Source of the DNA: UBA1206 sp045600105
GTDB taxonomy: Bacteria > Bacillota > Clostridia > Oscillospirales > CAG-382
DNA: 39,742 nt
NCBI GenBank assembly: GCA_045600105.1
Contig: JAZRXG010000043.1
Location: forward strand, 1 to 39,742
Reading direction: 5' to 3'
How positions within the stretch are numbered: position 1 is the first letter of the stretch; each line of letters starts with the position of its first letter. The position numbers and the translations under genes were made by a program. The notes under the pieces were generated by a model that was not told the DNA's origin, searched no databases, and saw only the letters and a program-made list of their open reading frames with translations. Below, piece by piece: positions 5,907 to 14,186 of the stretch.

Positions 5907-7872
5907 ATTTGCGCTTTTTCTTCTTTACGGCGACAGCCGTGACGGCACCCGCGAGAAGCACGCCTCCGGCGGAAGACGCGATGATCACGGCGGCGGAATG
6001 ATCGTCTTCTTCGATCGCCCAGTTGAGATCACCGAGCATCGGGAGGAAATAATTCGCGTCGTCGTATTCAAAATCGACGGAGGCGGTGTATACGCCGACG
6101 TCAGTCGCTTTATACGTTCCGGAATATATCGGCGTCAGTCCGTCGGGCAGCCCGACGACCGCCACGGCGTGTTCTTTTCCGTCGGAAACAAACGGCTTTC
6201 CGTAGTCCCATTTCACGTTCGTCATGTCGTACGACGCTTTGGTTATACGCCACTTAAGAGGAGTTTTTTCCTCCGACGGGGCGTAGTTGGGGTCGTCGCT
6301 CCGCCATTCGAGATACGTCACGTAGGTCCCGGCGTCGGTCACCGAAAGGTCGCCGCCGCAGGTGTATGTAAGCCCGGCGGGGATTTCTTCCGGCAGCAGC
6401 GGAGAGCGCGGCGTACCGTCGTAAACGAACGAGCCGCCGTTGGTCTTTACGCCGGAAACGTCGATCTTTTTCGGCGTTATTACCGAGTAAAGCACGTCAC
6501 TTTTCATCGTGCTGCCGTTTTCGGTGATACGCAGGTAAAACTCCGTGACTCCCGCGTCCGTCGCTTCGGGCACGGTGTTCGTCCAGCTTTTGCCGTCGAA
6601 CGAATACGACACGACGGCGTTTTCGCTTTTTCCGCTCAAAGAGCATACCGCGTGAGGCTTTCCGTCGTAAACGCCGTTATACGGCATCACGCTTATTTTG
6701 CTGAAATCGGACGGATAAGCGGCGTTCATCCAGCAGATATAGGTAAGCGGCGAATGACCGATGCCGATATTGTTCATATTATCATAAAGGTAGGACGTGA
6801 CCGCCCACGCGTCTTCGGCGAGCATGATGGACGGGGCAAGCTCAAGGAGCCCCAGAATATTGCCGTCAGTCAGACAGCCGGCGACGATGTCGAAAATTTC
6901 GGAAGGCGACGGGATGAGAGTCCCCGGCTTGTAAAAGTTGTCGACCGTCGGACACCACTCGAGAGCAAGCTTTTCGAATTTCGAAAAATCACTCGTCCCC
7001 GTGTAGGGACTGCCGGATCTTGTGATCATTTCCGCGTCGAGAGAGGCGAGCGTCCTTTCGTCGACGGGGAAAACGATGTCTTTTCCGTGCCTTGCGAATC
7101 CCCAGCCGGGAAGCGGCATGAACGGTACCACGTCGCCCGGATTGTTGAAATTGAAAATCGCGTCGTCTTCCGACGGCGTTCTCGTGACGTTCGGGCAGGC
7201 GAACGTGTAGCCGAACACGTTTTCTTTCAAAAACAGCGTTTCGTCCGTCATAAGACGGTGAGAAACGAGGTTCGCGGCGGCGCCGCCTCTGCTGTGCCCC
7301 GTGACGAGTATCTTGCTTTTTTCCTTGGGAGTATCGACGAGTTTTCCGAGCGACGCCATGATGTCGTCGGCTGCGAGGGTGAAGCCCTTGTGATCGCCGT
7401 CATTCCCGATATCGAAATTGGAAAACCATTCCATTCCGGTCGTGCCGCGTATCGCGACGATATAGAGCCAATAGATGCTGCCGTCGGCGAAGACGGCTTC
7501 CTTGCGCGCCACCGTGTACGCGGTGTAGCCGCAGTCCTCGGTCGTGTATATTTTGTCGTAATTGAATTTGCCGATCACCTTGTAGCCCATCCTGCGGAGT
7601 ATCGACGAGACCTCGGTCTGTGACGACACGACGGACGACAGACATATCGACGCCTTTGCCATCGACAGCGAAAGCTCGGACGGGGCGGACAAAAAGTACG
7701 CGTCGTCGTATATAAATGAAATTTCCGAATCCCCGGGCAACGGGAATTTGTCCGAAACCACGTTCACTTTTATCTCTCCTTCGGTCACTTTTTCAACGTC
7801 TTCTGCGGCGTGGGCAGGGAAAAGCGAAAGAGACAGCAGCATTGACAGCAGGATCAGAACGGTCTTCTTCAT
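5905..7872 (-). CDS. Secreted class-3 lipase-like protein, membrane anchored
   Basis: The 655-residue product has a signal peptide (1-23, ending AHA-A) and an alpha/beta-hydrolase domain of the fungal-type (class 3) lipase family. The elbow GHSRG puts the nucleophile at Ser194. Asp247 in NPGDVVP and His373 in GIGHSP are likely triad partners, and IRGTTGMEW at 141-149 resembles the oxyanion region. The C-terminal half (about 385-625) carries repeated beta domains of the MBG/Ig-like type, with recurring YDG-, TDAGTY- and WRITKA-like phrases. The end is a hydrophobic helix followed by KKKKRK, which should anchor it to the membrane facing outward. The substrate is unknown. The start follows GAGGT five bases away. 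Confidence 0.85.
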   Translation of the reverse strand: MKKTVLILLSMLLSLSLFPAHAAEDVEKVTEGEIKVNVVSDKFPLPGDSEISFIYDDAYFLSAPSELSLSMAKASICLSSVVSSQTEVSSILRRMGYKVIGKFNYDKIYTTEDCGYTAYTVARKEAVFADGSIYWLYIVAIRGTTGMEWFSNFDIGNDGDHKGFTLAADDIMASLGKLVDTPKEKSKILVTGHSRGGAAANLVSHRLMTDETLFLKENVFGYTFACPNVTRTPSEDDAIFNFNNPGDVVPFMPLPGWGFARHGKDIVFPVDERTLASLDAEMITRSGSPYTGTSDFSKFEKLALEWCPTVDNFYKPGTLIPSPSEIFDIVAGCLTDGNILGLLELAPSIMLAEDAWAVTSYLYDNMNNIGIGHSPLTYICWMNAAYPSDFSKISVMPYNGVYDGKPHAVCSLSGKSENAVVSYSFDGKSWTNTVPEATDAGVTEFYLRITENGSTMKSDVLYSVITPKKIDVSGVKTNGGSFVYDGTPRSPLLPEEIPAGLTYTCGGDLSVTDAGTYVTYLEWRSDDPNYAPSEEKTPLKWRITKASYDMTNVKWDYGKPFVSDGKEHAVAVVGLPDGLTPIYSGTYKATDVGVYTASVDFEYDDANYFLPMLGDLNWAIEEDDHSAAVIIASSAGGVLLAGAVTAVAVKKKKRK

Positions 7873-7904
7873 GGCATACCTCTAAAATTACATATTCTTA
7901 TATA

Positions 7905-7933
7905 AAAGTAACACAACTATTTGTAAAAGTCAA
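7905..7933 (-). promoter_or_regulatory. Promoter of the lipase gene
   Basis: Minus strand TTGACT (7928-7933), 17 bases, TACTTT (7905-7910). It is back-to-back with the divergent promoter at 7947-7975. Confidence 0.6.
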
Positions 7934-7946
7934 CAAAAAGAAATTG

Positions 7947-7975
7947 TTGACATTATAATGGATAGGTATTATAAT
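7947..7975 (+). promoter_or_regulatory. Promoter of the F420-ligase-family gene
   Basis: TTGACA (7947-7952), 17 bases, TATAAT (7970-7975), a perfect consensus. The two divergent -35 regions lie inside an inverted repeat GTCAACA / TGTTGAC (7929-7935 and 7945-7951). Confidence 0.88.
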
Positions 7976-8004
7976 AATTATGCAAATTTTATACTTGGGG
8001 GTAA

Positions 8005-9204
8005 ATGTTTATTATGGAAAGACTTATCGGAACTGTTTCAAGGGGCGTAAGGGCACCCATCATCAGAGCCGGTGACAATATAGCCGAGATCGTGGCGAAC
8101 AGCGTTCTCGATGCCGCAAAGAGCGAGAATATCGAGATCCGCGACAGAGACGTCGTTGCCGTGACCGAAGCGGTCGTCGCAAGATCTCAGGGCAACTACG
8201 CAAGCACTTCTCAGATCGCAAGTGACATCAAGGCAAAATTCCCGTCGGGCGAATTCGGCGTTATTTTCCCCATACTTTCACGCAACCGTTTCTCCGTCTG
8301 CCTCAAAGGCATCGCCATGGGCGCAAAGAAGATTTATCTCATGCTCAGCTATCCTTCCGACGAAGTGGGCAACCACCTCATCGACCTCGACTCCCTCGAC
8401 GCCAAGGGCATCAACCCTTGGAGCGACGTCCTCACCGAAGCGAAATTCCGTGAGCTTTTCGGCATCGTCAGGCATCCGTTCACCGGAGTCGACTATATCG
8501 AATTCTACCGTGACCTCATCACCTCCTGCGGCTGCGAGGTCGAAATAATCATCGCAAACGACTGCCGCACTATCCTCAATTATACCAAAAACGTCCTTTG
8601 CTGCGACATCCACAGCAGAGAAAGGACCAAACGTCTCCTCGTTTCCGCGGGTGCCGAAAAAGTGTACAAGCTCGACGAGATCCTCACCGAAAGCGTTGAC
8701 GGAAGCGGATTCAATCCGTCCTACGGTCTTCTCGGCTCCAACAAAGCCACCGAAGACACGGTCAAGCTCTTCCCGAAGGACTGCGAAGACGTCGTTGCCG
8801 ACATCGCGTCCCGCCTCAGGACCGCTACCGGAAAGAACGTCGAGGTCATGATCTACGGCGACGGCGCGTTCAAGGACCCCGTCGGAAAGATCTGGGAGCT
8901 TGCCGATCCCGTCGTTGCCCCCGCGTATACCGAAGGACTCGAAGGACAGCCCAACGAGCTCAAGCTCAAATACCTTGCCGACAACGATTTCGCTTCCCTC
9001 AAGGGCGACGAACTCAAAAAGGCAATTTCCGAAAGGATCAAGACCAAGGACGGCAACCTCAAGGGCAAGATGGCTTCTCAGGGCACCACGCCGAGACGTC
9101 TTACCGACCTCATCGGTTCGCTCTGCGACCTCACCTCCGGCTCCGGCGACAAGGGCACTCCCATCGTCTGGATCCAGGGCTATTTCGACAACTATACGAT
9201 GTGA
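8005..9204 (+). CDS. F420-0:gamma-glutamyl ligase family protein (CofE-like)
   Basis: This product of about 399 residues (396 if ATG 8014 is used) has the CofE/FbiB-type N-terminal region: IRAGDNIAEIVANSVLDAA, then RDRDVVAVTEAVVARSQGNY. In methanogens and actinobacteria CofE adds glutamate to coenzyme F420. Homologues also occur in Firmicutes that do not make F420, where the substrate is unknown. No other F420 gene lies here. It stands alone with a perfect promoter and its own terminator, and its codon choice is strongly C-ending, suggesting good expression. The start is uncertain because the GGGGG is three bases from the first ATG and twelve from the second. Confidence 0.8.
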   Translation: MFIMERLIGTVSRGVRAPIIRAGDNIAEIVANSVLDAAKSENIEIRDRDVVAVTEAVVARSQGNYASTSQIASDIKAKFPSGEFGVIFPILSRNRFSVCLKGIAMGAKKIYLMLSYPSDEVGNHLIDLDSLDAKGINPWSDVLTEAKFRELFGIVRHPFTGVDYIEFYRDLITSCGCEVEIIIANDCRTILNYTKNVLCCDIHSRERTKRLLVSAGAEKVYKLDEILTESVDGSGFNPSYGLLGSNKATEDTVKLFPKDCEDVVADIASRLRTATGKNVEVMIYGDGAFKDPVGKIWELADPVVAPAYTEGLEGQPNELKLKYLADNDFASLKGDELKKAISERIKTKDGNLKGKMASQGTTPRRLTDLIGSLCDLTSGSGDKGTPIVWIQGYFDNYTM

Positions 9205-9218
9205 TCTGACCTTGAAAA

Positions 9219-9243
9219 ACGTGCGGAAAACCGCACGTTTTTT
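9219..9243 (+). terminator. Terminator after the F420-ligase-family gene
   Basis: ACGTGCGG / CCGCACGT with an AAAA loop and then a T run: a compact, strong intrinsic terminator 15 bases after the stop. Confidence 0.9.
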
Positions 9244-9276
9244 GTTTTGCCTTCATATTCTGCTACGGGTGATCAA

Positions 9277-10563
9277 ATGATTATACATACCGTGAAAAGC
9301 GGGGAAACGATATACTCCGTATCGCGTGCTTACGGAGTCGATCCCTACGCGCTCGCGTTCGACAATTCCGTTTCCGACCCGTCGTGCCTCGCCGTCGGGC
9401 AGACGCTCGTGGTGGCGCAGCCTTACCTTACGCATACCGTTAAGGAAGGCGACACGCTTTATTCCATTGCGAAAAAGTACGGAGTGACGGTGAACGACCT
9501 TTACCGCAGCAATCTGCGCCTTCGGGGGATGCCGGATATTTACGAAGGCGACGTGCTGACCGTGAAGATAAAGGACCCGCCGTCGTGGGGGACGCAGATA
9601 GGCGGCTATGCTTACCCGTTCATCACGTCCGAGCTGCTGACGACGTCACTCCCTTTTATGGATTATCTCATGCCGTTCACCTACGGATTCGACCGTACGG
9701 GCGGTCTCGTGGCGCCGTCGGATGAAAATATGATAAGCGAAGCGAAAAAATACGGCACGTTCCCCGTGATGCATCTGTCCACCCTTGACGAAAACGGCTC
9801 GTTTTCGGCTTCGAACGCGTCGTTTCTACTATCGAACCGTCCTCTCTGGAAGACTCTCGCGGAGAACATCCGTGATAATATAGTGCAAAAAGGCTATAAG
9901 GGGCTTGACGTCGACTTTGAATACATCGGCAAAGAGAACGCCGACCCGTACGCGCTTTTCATTGAATATCTGCGAAACGTTCTGAATCCGCACGGCATCG
10001 GGGTGATCGTCGCGCTCGCTCCCAAGGTGTCCGACGATCAGAAAGGACAGCTTTACGAAGGACACGACTACGCCAAGCTCGGTGGGTCCGCGAACGCGGT
10101 GCTTTGCATGACCTACGAATGGGGTTACACCTACGGTCCGCCGTTCCCCGTGTCACCTGTCCCGAACGTCAGACGCGTGCTCGACTACGCGGTGAGCCGA
10201 ATCGAGCCGTCGAAGATATTCGAGGGGCTTTCGAATTACGGCTACGATTTCACGCTGCCGTACGTTCAGGGCGTTTCAAAGGCGCAGTCGCTTTCGATAA
10301 AACGCGCGTTTTCGCTTGCGTACGAAACGGGGAGCGAGATAATGTACGACGAAACGTATCTCGCACCGTATTTCCGCTATAAAAAAGAGGGTGTCGGGCA
10401 TATCGTCTGGTTCGAGGACGCCCGAAGCCTCAAGGCAAGACTTGAACTGATAAAAGAGTACGGGCTGAAGGGCGGGCTTTACTGGAATTTCAACCGCGAA
10501 AATCTGCAGAATCTGTCGCTCCTCAATTCTCTTATAAAACCCGTCACGCCGTCATTATTGTGA
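9277..10563 (+). CDS. LysM-GH18 spore-wall glycosidase (SleL/YaaH type)
   Basis: The 428-residue product has two LysM domains (about 2-47 and 51-97; HTVKSGETIYSVSRAYGV and HTVKEGDTLYSIAKKYGV), which bind peptidoglycan. A family-18 glycoside hydrolase domain follows (about 105-428). The catalytic motif is GLDVDFE, with the acid Glu215 and Asp211/Asp213. Proteins of this build include SleL/YaaH and YdhD of Bacillus, N-acetylglucosaminidases of the spore cortex or coat. There is no signal peptide, as in SleL, which fits assembly into the spore coat. The ATG at 9277 is chosen for the GGTGATC match to the 16S tail just before it and because LysM begins at once. Confidence 0.9.
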   Translation: MIIHTVKSGETIYSVSRAYGVDPYALAFDNSVSDPSCLAVGQTLVVAQPYLTHTVKEGDTLYSIAKKYGVTVNDLYRSNLRLRGMPDIYEGDVLTVKIKDPPSWGTQIGGYAYPFITSELLTTSLPFMDYLMPFTYGFDRTGGLVAPSDENMISEAKKYGTFPVMHLSTLDENGSFSASNASFLLSNRPLWKTLAENIRDNIVQKGYKGLDVDFEYIGKENADPYALFIEYLRNVLNPHGIGVIVALAPKVSDDQKGQLYEGHDYAKLGGSANAVLCMTYEWGYTYGPPFPVSPVPNVRRVLDYAVSRIEPSKIFEGLSNYGYDFTLPYVQGVSKAQSLSIKRAFSLAYETGSEIMYDETYLAPYFRYKKEGVGHIVWFEDARSLKARLELIKEYGLKGGLYWNFNRENLQNLSLLNSLIKPVTPSLL

Positions 10564-10630
10564 TTCTCTCACGCCGCGGCGCGTGATTGCGCCAAAATGA
10601 GTGGTAAAAAGAGCAAAAATCCGCCTCCCG

Positions 10631-10664
10631 TTCGACACGGATTATGTTAAGCGAGTCGTATAAT
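10631..10664 (+). promoter_or_regulatory. spoIIE promoter with Spo0A box
   Basis: TTCGACA (10631-10637) is the reverse complement of the 0A-box core TGTCGAA and also resembles a -35 element. The TATAAT lies at 10659-10664. Exactly 21 bases separate them, the stretched spacing known for the Spo0A-activated sigma-A promoter of B. subtilis spoIIE. Confidence 0.7.
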
Positions 10665-10669
10665 GGACG

Positions 10670-10688
10670 CACTCCCGAAAGGGGAGTG
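10670..10688 (+). other. Hairpin at the 5' end of the spoIIE transcript
   Basis: CACTCCC (10670-10676) pairs with GGGAGTG (10682-10688) around a GAAAG loop. With the -10 box ending at 10664 it would form the very start of the mRNA. No T run follows, so it is not a terminator and may protect the 5' end. Confidence 0.5.
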
Positions 10689-10714
10689 AAAATACGGCAA
10701 AGGACGGGAAAAAC

Positions 10715-12853
10715 ATGGATTCAACGGTGACGGAAAGGGTCAGAAAAAGACTTGAGAAGAGAAAGACGGTATATGAAAAGGCGGCAAGGACGGCGTTTGC
10801 GTTCCTGCTTTCGCTGAACGAGGCGAGGTGCGGAGTGTATCCGTTCGGGCTGTCGCTGCTTTGCGGAAGCGCAAGGTTCGACTTTCAGTATTTTCTGGGG
10901 TGCTTTGCCGGAAATATGCTCGGCGGCAGCGGACTTGCGGGCGCCGCCGTTTCGATGACGGTCTACGGGGCAAAGTGGTTGTACCGCAGAATAAAGGGCG
11001 AAACGTCGAGGACTTTCCGCGTCCTGCTGTCGGTCGCGGCGTCGCTTCTGACCGCGGCGTTCGGCTATTTCGTCGGCGGCGCGAGCTTTGTGTCGGTTCT
11101 CCGCGTGTCGGTCGCGTTCTCGCTCATCCCGCTGCTTGCGTGTCTTTTCGCGCTTTACGAGCCGTTCTCTTACGCGCCGACGAGCCGCTTCAAGCGCGAG
11201 CTTTCGCTTCTCGCGTGGACGTTTGCCGCCGCGAAAGCCGCGGAAATGCTGGATATTTCGGCATTCCGACCGTCGCTCGCCATAGGTGCGTTCATCACTC
11301 TGTATCTCTCGCGTGAGAACGCGTTTTTCGGCGCGCTGTGCGGATTCGCGTCGGGGCTCGCCTGCGGAGTCGTCTACGTTCCGGTGCTTACCGTCGCGGG
11401 GCTTTCCTACGGCATATTCGCTTCCGATTTTCCTTATTTCGCGCTCGCTTTCTCGGCGATCCTTTCGATGTCGTCGGGCGTATACCTCGCGTCGCTTTCG
11501 GGTGCGTTCCCCGAGTTCTTCAACGTCGCGGTGTCTTTTGTCGTGTTCGGACTGGTCTGCCGACGCCTTCCTCAGGCGATATTCGCCGAGAAAAACGACG
11601 CCGAAAAGCCGGTGACGCTCAAGAAAATGTCGCAGGCGTTCTCGTCGCTTTCCGAGGTGTTCGCCGCCGAAAACTATTTTCCGTCCGACAAGACCGACCT
11701 TTCGGAAAAATTCGCGTCGCTTCTTTCGTCAAAGTGCGAAAAATGCCGTCTTTCATCAGTATGCCGTATAGATAAATATGATTATGTAAACCAAATGACC
11801 GATATCGCCTCGTCCGTCACGAACGGACTGCCCGACTATATAAACGAGTTCTGCCCCTGTTTTGCCGAGATGAACGGAAACGCGAAAAGGGCAAGAAGAA
11901 AGAGCTTCTGCGGCGACGACAACAAGCTGCTTTCGGACGGCTGTATGGCGTTTGCGCGGCTTTTGTGTACCGCGGGCGAAAGGAGCGAAGGCGAAAACAT
12001 CGTGAACCCCGAGCTGACGCGCAAGGCGTCCGAATCGCTCGAAAAAACGGGGCTCGCCTACCGCACGGTTTCGGTACGAGGCAGGCGGCTTCCGGTCGTC
12101 AGGGCATCGGGCGACGACGTCGCCAAACTGAAGACCGCGCCGTCGGATCTGAAAGGGAGGCTTTCGGCGTCGCTCGGCGTCACTCTTTCCGAACCCGAGT
12201 TCAGAGCGACCGAGAGCGGCTGGGACATGGTGATGCGGACGAAGCCGAAGCTGCGGATAGAATACGGAAAGGCGACGAGATCGAAATCGGGTGAGACGGT
12301 GTCGGGCGACACGTCGGTGACGTTCGAAAGCGACGATATGCGTTTCTATTCGCTCATCGCCGACGGCATGGGCTCGGGGAAGGACGCGTCGTCGGCGTCG
12401 CGGCTCGCCTCGCTTTTTATGGAAAAGATAATTCTCGCGGGAGGCGACAAAAGAGAAGCGGTGTCGATGCTCAACAAAATGATGCTCGTAAAAAAGAACG
12501 AGGTCTTCACCACCGTCGACCTGCTCGAGATCGACCGCGTCACCGGCAGCGCCTCGGCTCTTAAGGCGGGAGCCGCCCCGAGCTTTCTCGTGAGGAACGG
12601 AAAATGCGTGAAAATCGAGTCGAGCACTCCGCCCGTCGGCGTCATAAACGATATGAAGATAACGCTGACCGCCCTCACCCTCGGAAAAGGTGATTTCTTC
12701 GTGATGACTTCCGACGGAGTGTCGCCGACGGAACGCGATGTGACCGAGGGGATAAAAAACGGGAACGCCTCACGCATCGCGTCTTATCTGCTCGAAAAAG
12801 GCGAATTTTCAAATCCGGACGATATGTCGGTCTGCGTGATAAGAACGTACTGA
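10715..12853 (+). CDS. spoIIE: Stage II sporulation protein E (phosphatase)
   Basis: SpoIIE is a septal membrane PP2C-type phosphatase. It dephosphorylates SpoIIAA and so frees sigma-F in the forespore; it also binds FtsZ. The 712-residue product starts with a cytosolic tail, then about ten hydrophobic segments (roughly 25-285), a central regulatory region with a Cys-rich stretch (about 330-350, KCEKCRLSSVC) and the C-terminal PP2C domain (about 525-712). The metal-binding motif IADGMGSGKDAS is near 547, with TSDGVSPTE near 668 and DDMSVCVI at the end. It is shorter than the 827-residue Bacillus protein. ATG 10715 follows AAAGGACGGGAAAAAC. Confidence 0.95.
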   Translation: MDSTVTERVRKRLEKRKTVYEKAARTAFAFLLSLNEARCGVYPFGLSLLCGSARFDFQYFLGCFAGNMLGGSGLAGAAVSMTVYGAKWLYRRIKGETSRTFRVLLSVAASLLTAAFGYFVGGASFVSVLRVSVAFSLIPLLACLFALYEPFSYAPTSRFKRELSLLAWTFAAAKAAEMLDISAFRPSLAIGAFITLYLSRENAFFGALCGFASGLACGVVYVPVLTVAGLSYGIFASDFPYFALAFSAILSMSSGVYLASLSGAFPEFFNVAVSFVVFGLVCRRLPQAIFAEKNDAEKPVTLKKMSQAFSSLSEVFAAENYFPSDKTDLSEKFASLLSSKCEKCRLSSVCRIDKYDYVNQMTDIASSVTNGLPDYINEFCPCFAEMNGNAKRARRKSFCGDDNKLLSDGCMAFARLLCTAGERSEGENIVNPELTRKASESLEKTGLAYRTVSVRGRRLPVVRASGDDVAKLKTAPSDLKGRLSASLGVTLSEPEFRATESGWDMVMRTKPKLRIEYGKATRSKSGETVSGDTSVTFESDDMRFYSLIADGMGSGKDASSASRLASLFMEKIILAGGDKREAVSMLNKMMLVKKNEVFTTVDLLEIDRVTGSASALKAGAAPSFLVRNGKCVKIESSTPPVGVINDMKITLTALTLGKGDFFVMTSDGVSPTERDVTEGIKNGNASRIASYLLEKGEFSNPDDMSVCVIRTY

Positions 12854-12868
12854 AAACGCAAAAAATCA

Positions 12869-12897
12869 TTGACATCGGGGGCTCGCGGTGGTAGAAT
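12869..12897 (+). promoter_or_regulatory. Promoter of the Gfo/Idh/MocA gene
   Basis: TTGACA (12869-12874), 17 bases, TAGAAT (12892-12897), just after the spoIIE stop. Confidence 0.85.
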
Positions 12898-12935
12898 GTG
12901 AAAAACTAAAAAAATAAGTAAAGGAAGCAGCGAAA

Positions 12936-13862
12936 ATGATAAGAATAGGTACAGTCAACATCGATACGTCACACGCGCCCGCGTTTGCGGAGATCCTCCT
13001 CGGAGGCGACAGAGCGAGATACACCGCCATTTACAACGACGGCTTCAGAAACGACAAGGACGTCGATAATTTCATCGCAAAATATAAGCTCGAAAAGAGA
13101 TATTACGACCTTTCCGAAATGGCGGACAACATCGACGCTGCGTTCATTCAGTCCTGCGACTGGGACAGACACATCGAGCTCTGCCGTCCGTTCATCGAAA
13201 AGAACGTTCCCGTGTTCGTGGACAAGCCCATCGTCGGCAATATGAAGGACCTTCATCAGATCGAAAAGTGGGCTTCCGAAGGCAAAGTCATACTCGGCAC
13301 CTCCGCGCTCCGCTACACCTACGAGCACGACAACTTCTTCGAAAACGCTTCTCGTGAAGACATCATCAGCGTTTCCACCACCGTCGGCGTTGATGAATTC
13401 AACTACGCCATCCACGCGGTCGAGTCCATCATGGGCTTCATGGGCAGCATCCGCCCCGTCACCACGCAGTATATCGGCACCGGAAGAGTCGACGACGTCG
13501 ACACCGATTCCTACCGCGTTATGTTCGAAAACGGCGTTTCCGCGTATTATCACATCTGCAAAAAAGGCTGGCAGCCCTCCACCGCCGTCATCATGACCAA
13601 AAAGACCACGTTCGTCTACAAGATAGATACCAACAAGGTCTATGAAGCGATGCTCAAACGCGTCTGCGATTATTTCGAAGGCAAGGGCAACACTCTCGCT
13701 TCCGTTGACGATATGCTTTATTCCGTCAAGACGATGCTCGCCGGCATCAAATCGGCGGCAAACGGCGGAAAGATCGAAAAACTCGCCGACCTTACCGAGG
13801 ACGATCCTTCGTTCGACGGACTCAAATTCTACAACGGCTACAAGGCGGCAAACGGTTATTGA
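12936..13862 (+). CDS. Gfo/Idh/MocA-family oxidoreductase
   Basis: This 308-residue protein belongs to the NAD(P)-dependent sugar dehydrogenase fold family. A Rossmann-like N-terminal domain (about 1-120) carries the conserved VDKPIVGN (95-102), the place of the usual EKP motif. The C-terminal domain is an alpha/beta sheet. The normal GxGxxG nucleotide loop is not clear: the start reads IRIGTVNIDTSHA, so cofactor binding may differ. The substrate cannot be told. AAAGGAAG precedes the ATG by ten bases. It has its own promoter and C-rich codon use, and the next gene is tRNA-Val under a separate promoter, so it is monocistronic. Confidence 0.85.
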   Translation: MIRIGTVNIDTSHAPAFAEILLGGDRARYTAIYNDGFRNDKDVDNFIAKYKLEKRYYDLSEMADNIDAAFIQSCDWDRHIELCRPFIEKNVPVFVDKPIVGNMKDLHQIEKWASEGKVILGTSALRYTYEHDNFFENASREDIISVSTTVGVDEFNYAIHAVESIMGFMGSIRPVTTQYIGTGRVDDVDTDSYRVMFENGVSAYYHICKKGWQPSTAVIMTKKTTFVYKIDTNKVYEAMLKRVCDYFEGKGNTLASVDDMLYSVKTMLAGIKSAANGGKIEKLADLTEDDPSFDGLKFYNGYKAANGY

Positions 13863-13938
13863 TCTTTTCGGTCTTTTCCCGCGTCCGTCCGCGTTTTACG
13901 GGAATACGGAACAAAAAATAAAAATTTGCAAATCACTA

Positions 13939-13967
13939 TTGACAAACCCGACGGGGCGTGATATAAT
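13939..13967 (+). promoter_or_regulatory. Promoter of tRNA-Val
   Basis: TTGACA (13939-13944), 17 bases, TATAAT (13962-13967). The -10 box is bracketed by CGGGGC (13952-13957) and GCCCCG (13970-13975), a perfect 6-base inverted repeat. Confidence 0.9.
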
Positions 13968-13983
13968 ATGCCCCGTTGAATAC

Positions 13984-14059
13984 GGATGTTTAGCTCAGCT
14001 GGTAGAGCACTCGCTTGACGTGCGAGTGGTCAGGGATTCGAGTTCCTTAACATCCACCA
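13984..14059 (+). tRNA. tRNA-Val (anticodon GAC), CCA encoded
   Basis: The acceptor is GGATGTT/AACATCC with discriminator A and CCA at 14057-14059. The D arm is GCTCAGCTGGTAGAGC. The anticodon stem CTCGC/GCGAG encloses TTGACGT, giving GAC at 14017-14019. The T stem AGGGA/TCCTT contains one G-T pair around TTCGAGT. It is a single-gene transcript with its own promoter and terminator. Confidence 0.95.
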
Positions 14060-14061
14060 TG

Positions 14062-14089
14062 AAAAAAGACACCGTCAGGTGTCTTTTTT
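14062..14089 (+). terminator. Terminator of tRNA-Val
   Basis: AAAAAAGACACC / GGTGTCTTTTTT with a GTCA loop, two bases after the CCA. It would also work in the reverse direction. Confidence 0.92.
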
Positions 14090-14093
14090 CAAT

Positions 14094-14157
14094 GATACCC
14101 GTTTCCCTTGCGGGAAACGGGTGATATACCTTTGGTATGATATCGCACTTCGCGTAT
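14094..14157. repeat. String of three small hairpins joined by TGATAT
   Basis: After the tRNA-Val terminator come three palindromes in a row. The first is ACCCGTTTCCC / GGGAAACGGGT (14097-14122, perfect, TTGC loop), the second ATACC / GGTAT (14126-14138), the third CGC / GCG (14144-14154). They are separated by TGATAT and ATGATAT, and ATGATA also precedes the first. None has a T run. The layout resembles interspersed palindromic elements of Clostridia, though I cannot name the family. Confidence 0.6.
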
Positions 14158-14186
14158 GAAGAAAAACGATTTGTTATTTATTTCGT

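Noticed and set aside
5854..7623. 589-codon plus-strand frame across the lipase gene
   Set aside because: Its composition is Arg/His/Val-rich as expected of a shadow frame. The minus strand carries a clear signal peptide, lipase motif and ribosome site.
9233..9261. Sigma-E-like promoter ahead of the LysM-GH18 gene
   Set aside because: GCACGTT and CATATTCT at 14-base spacing fit only partly, and the first overlaps the preceding terminator stem. A better-looking TCATATT at 9253-9259 would place the start inside the gene.
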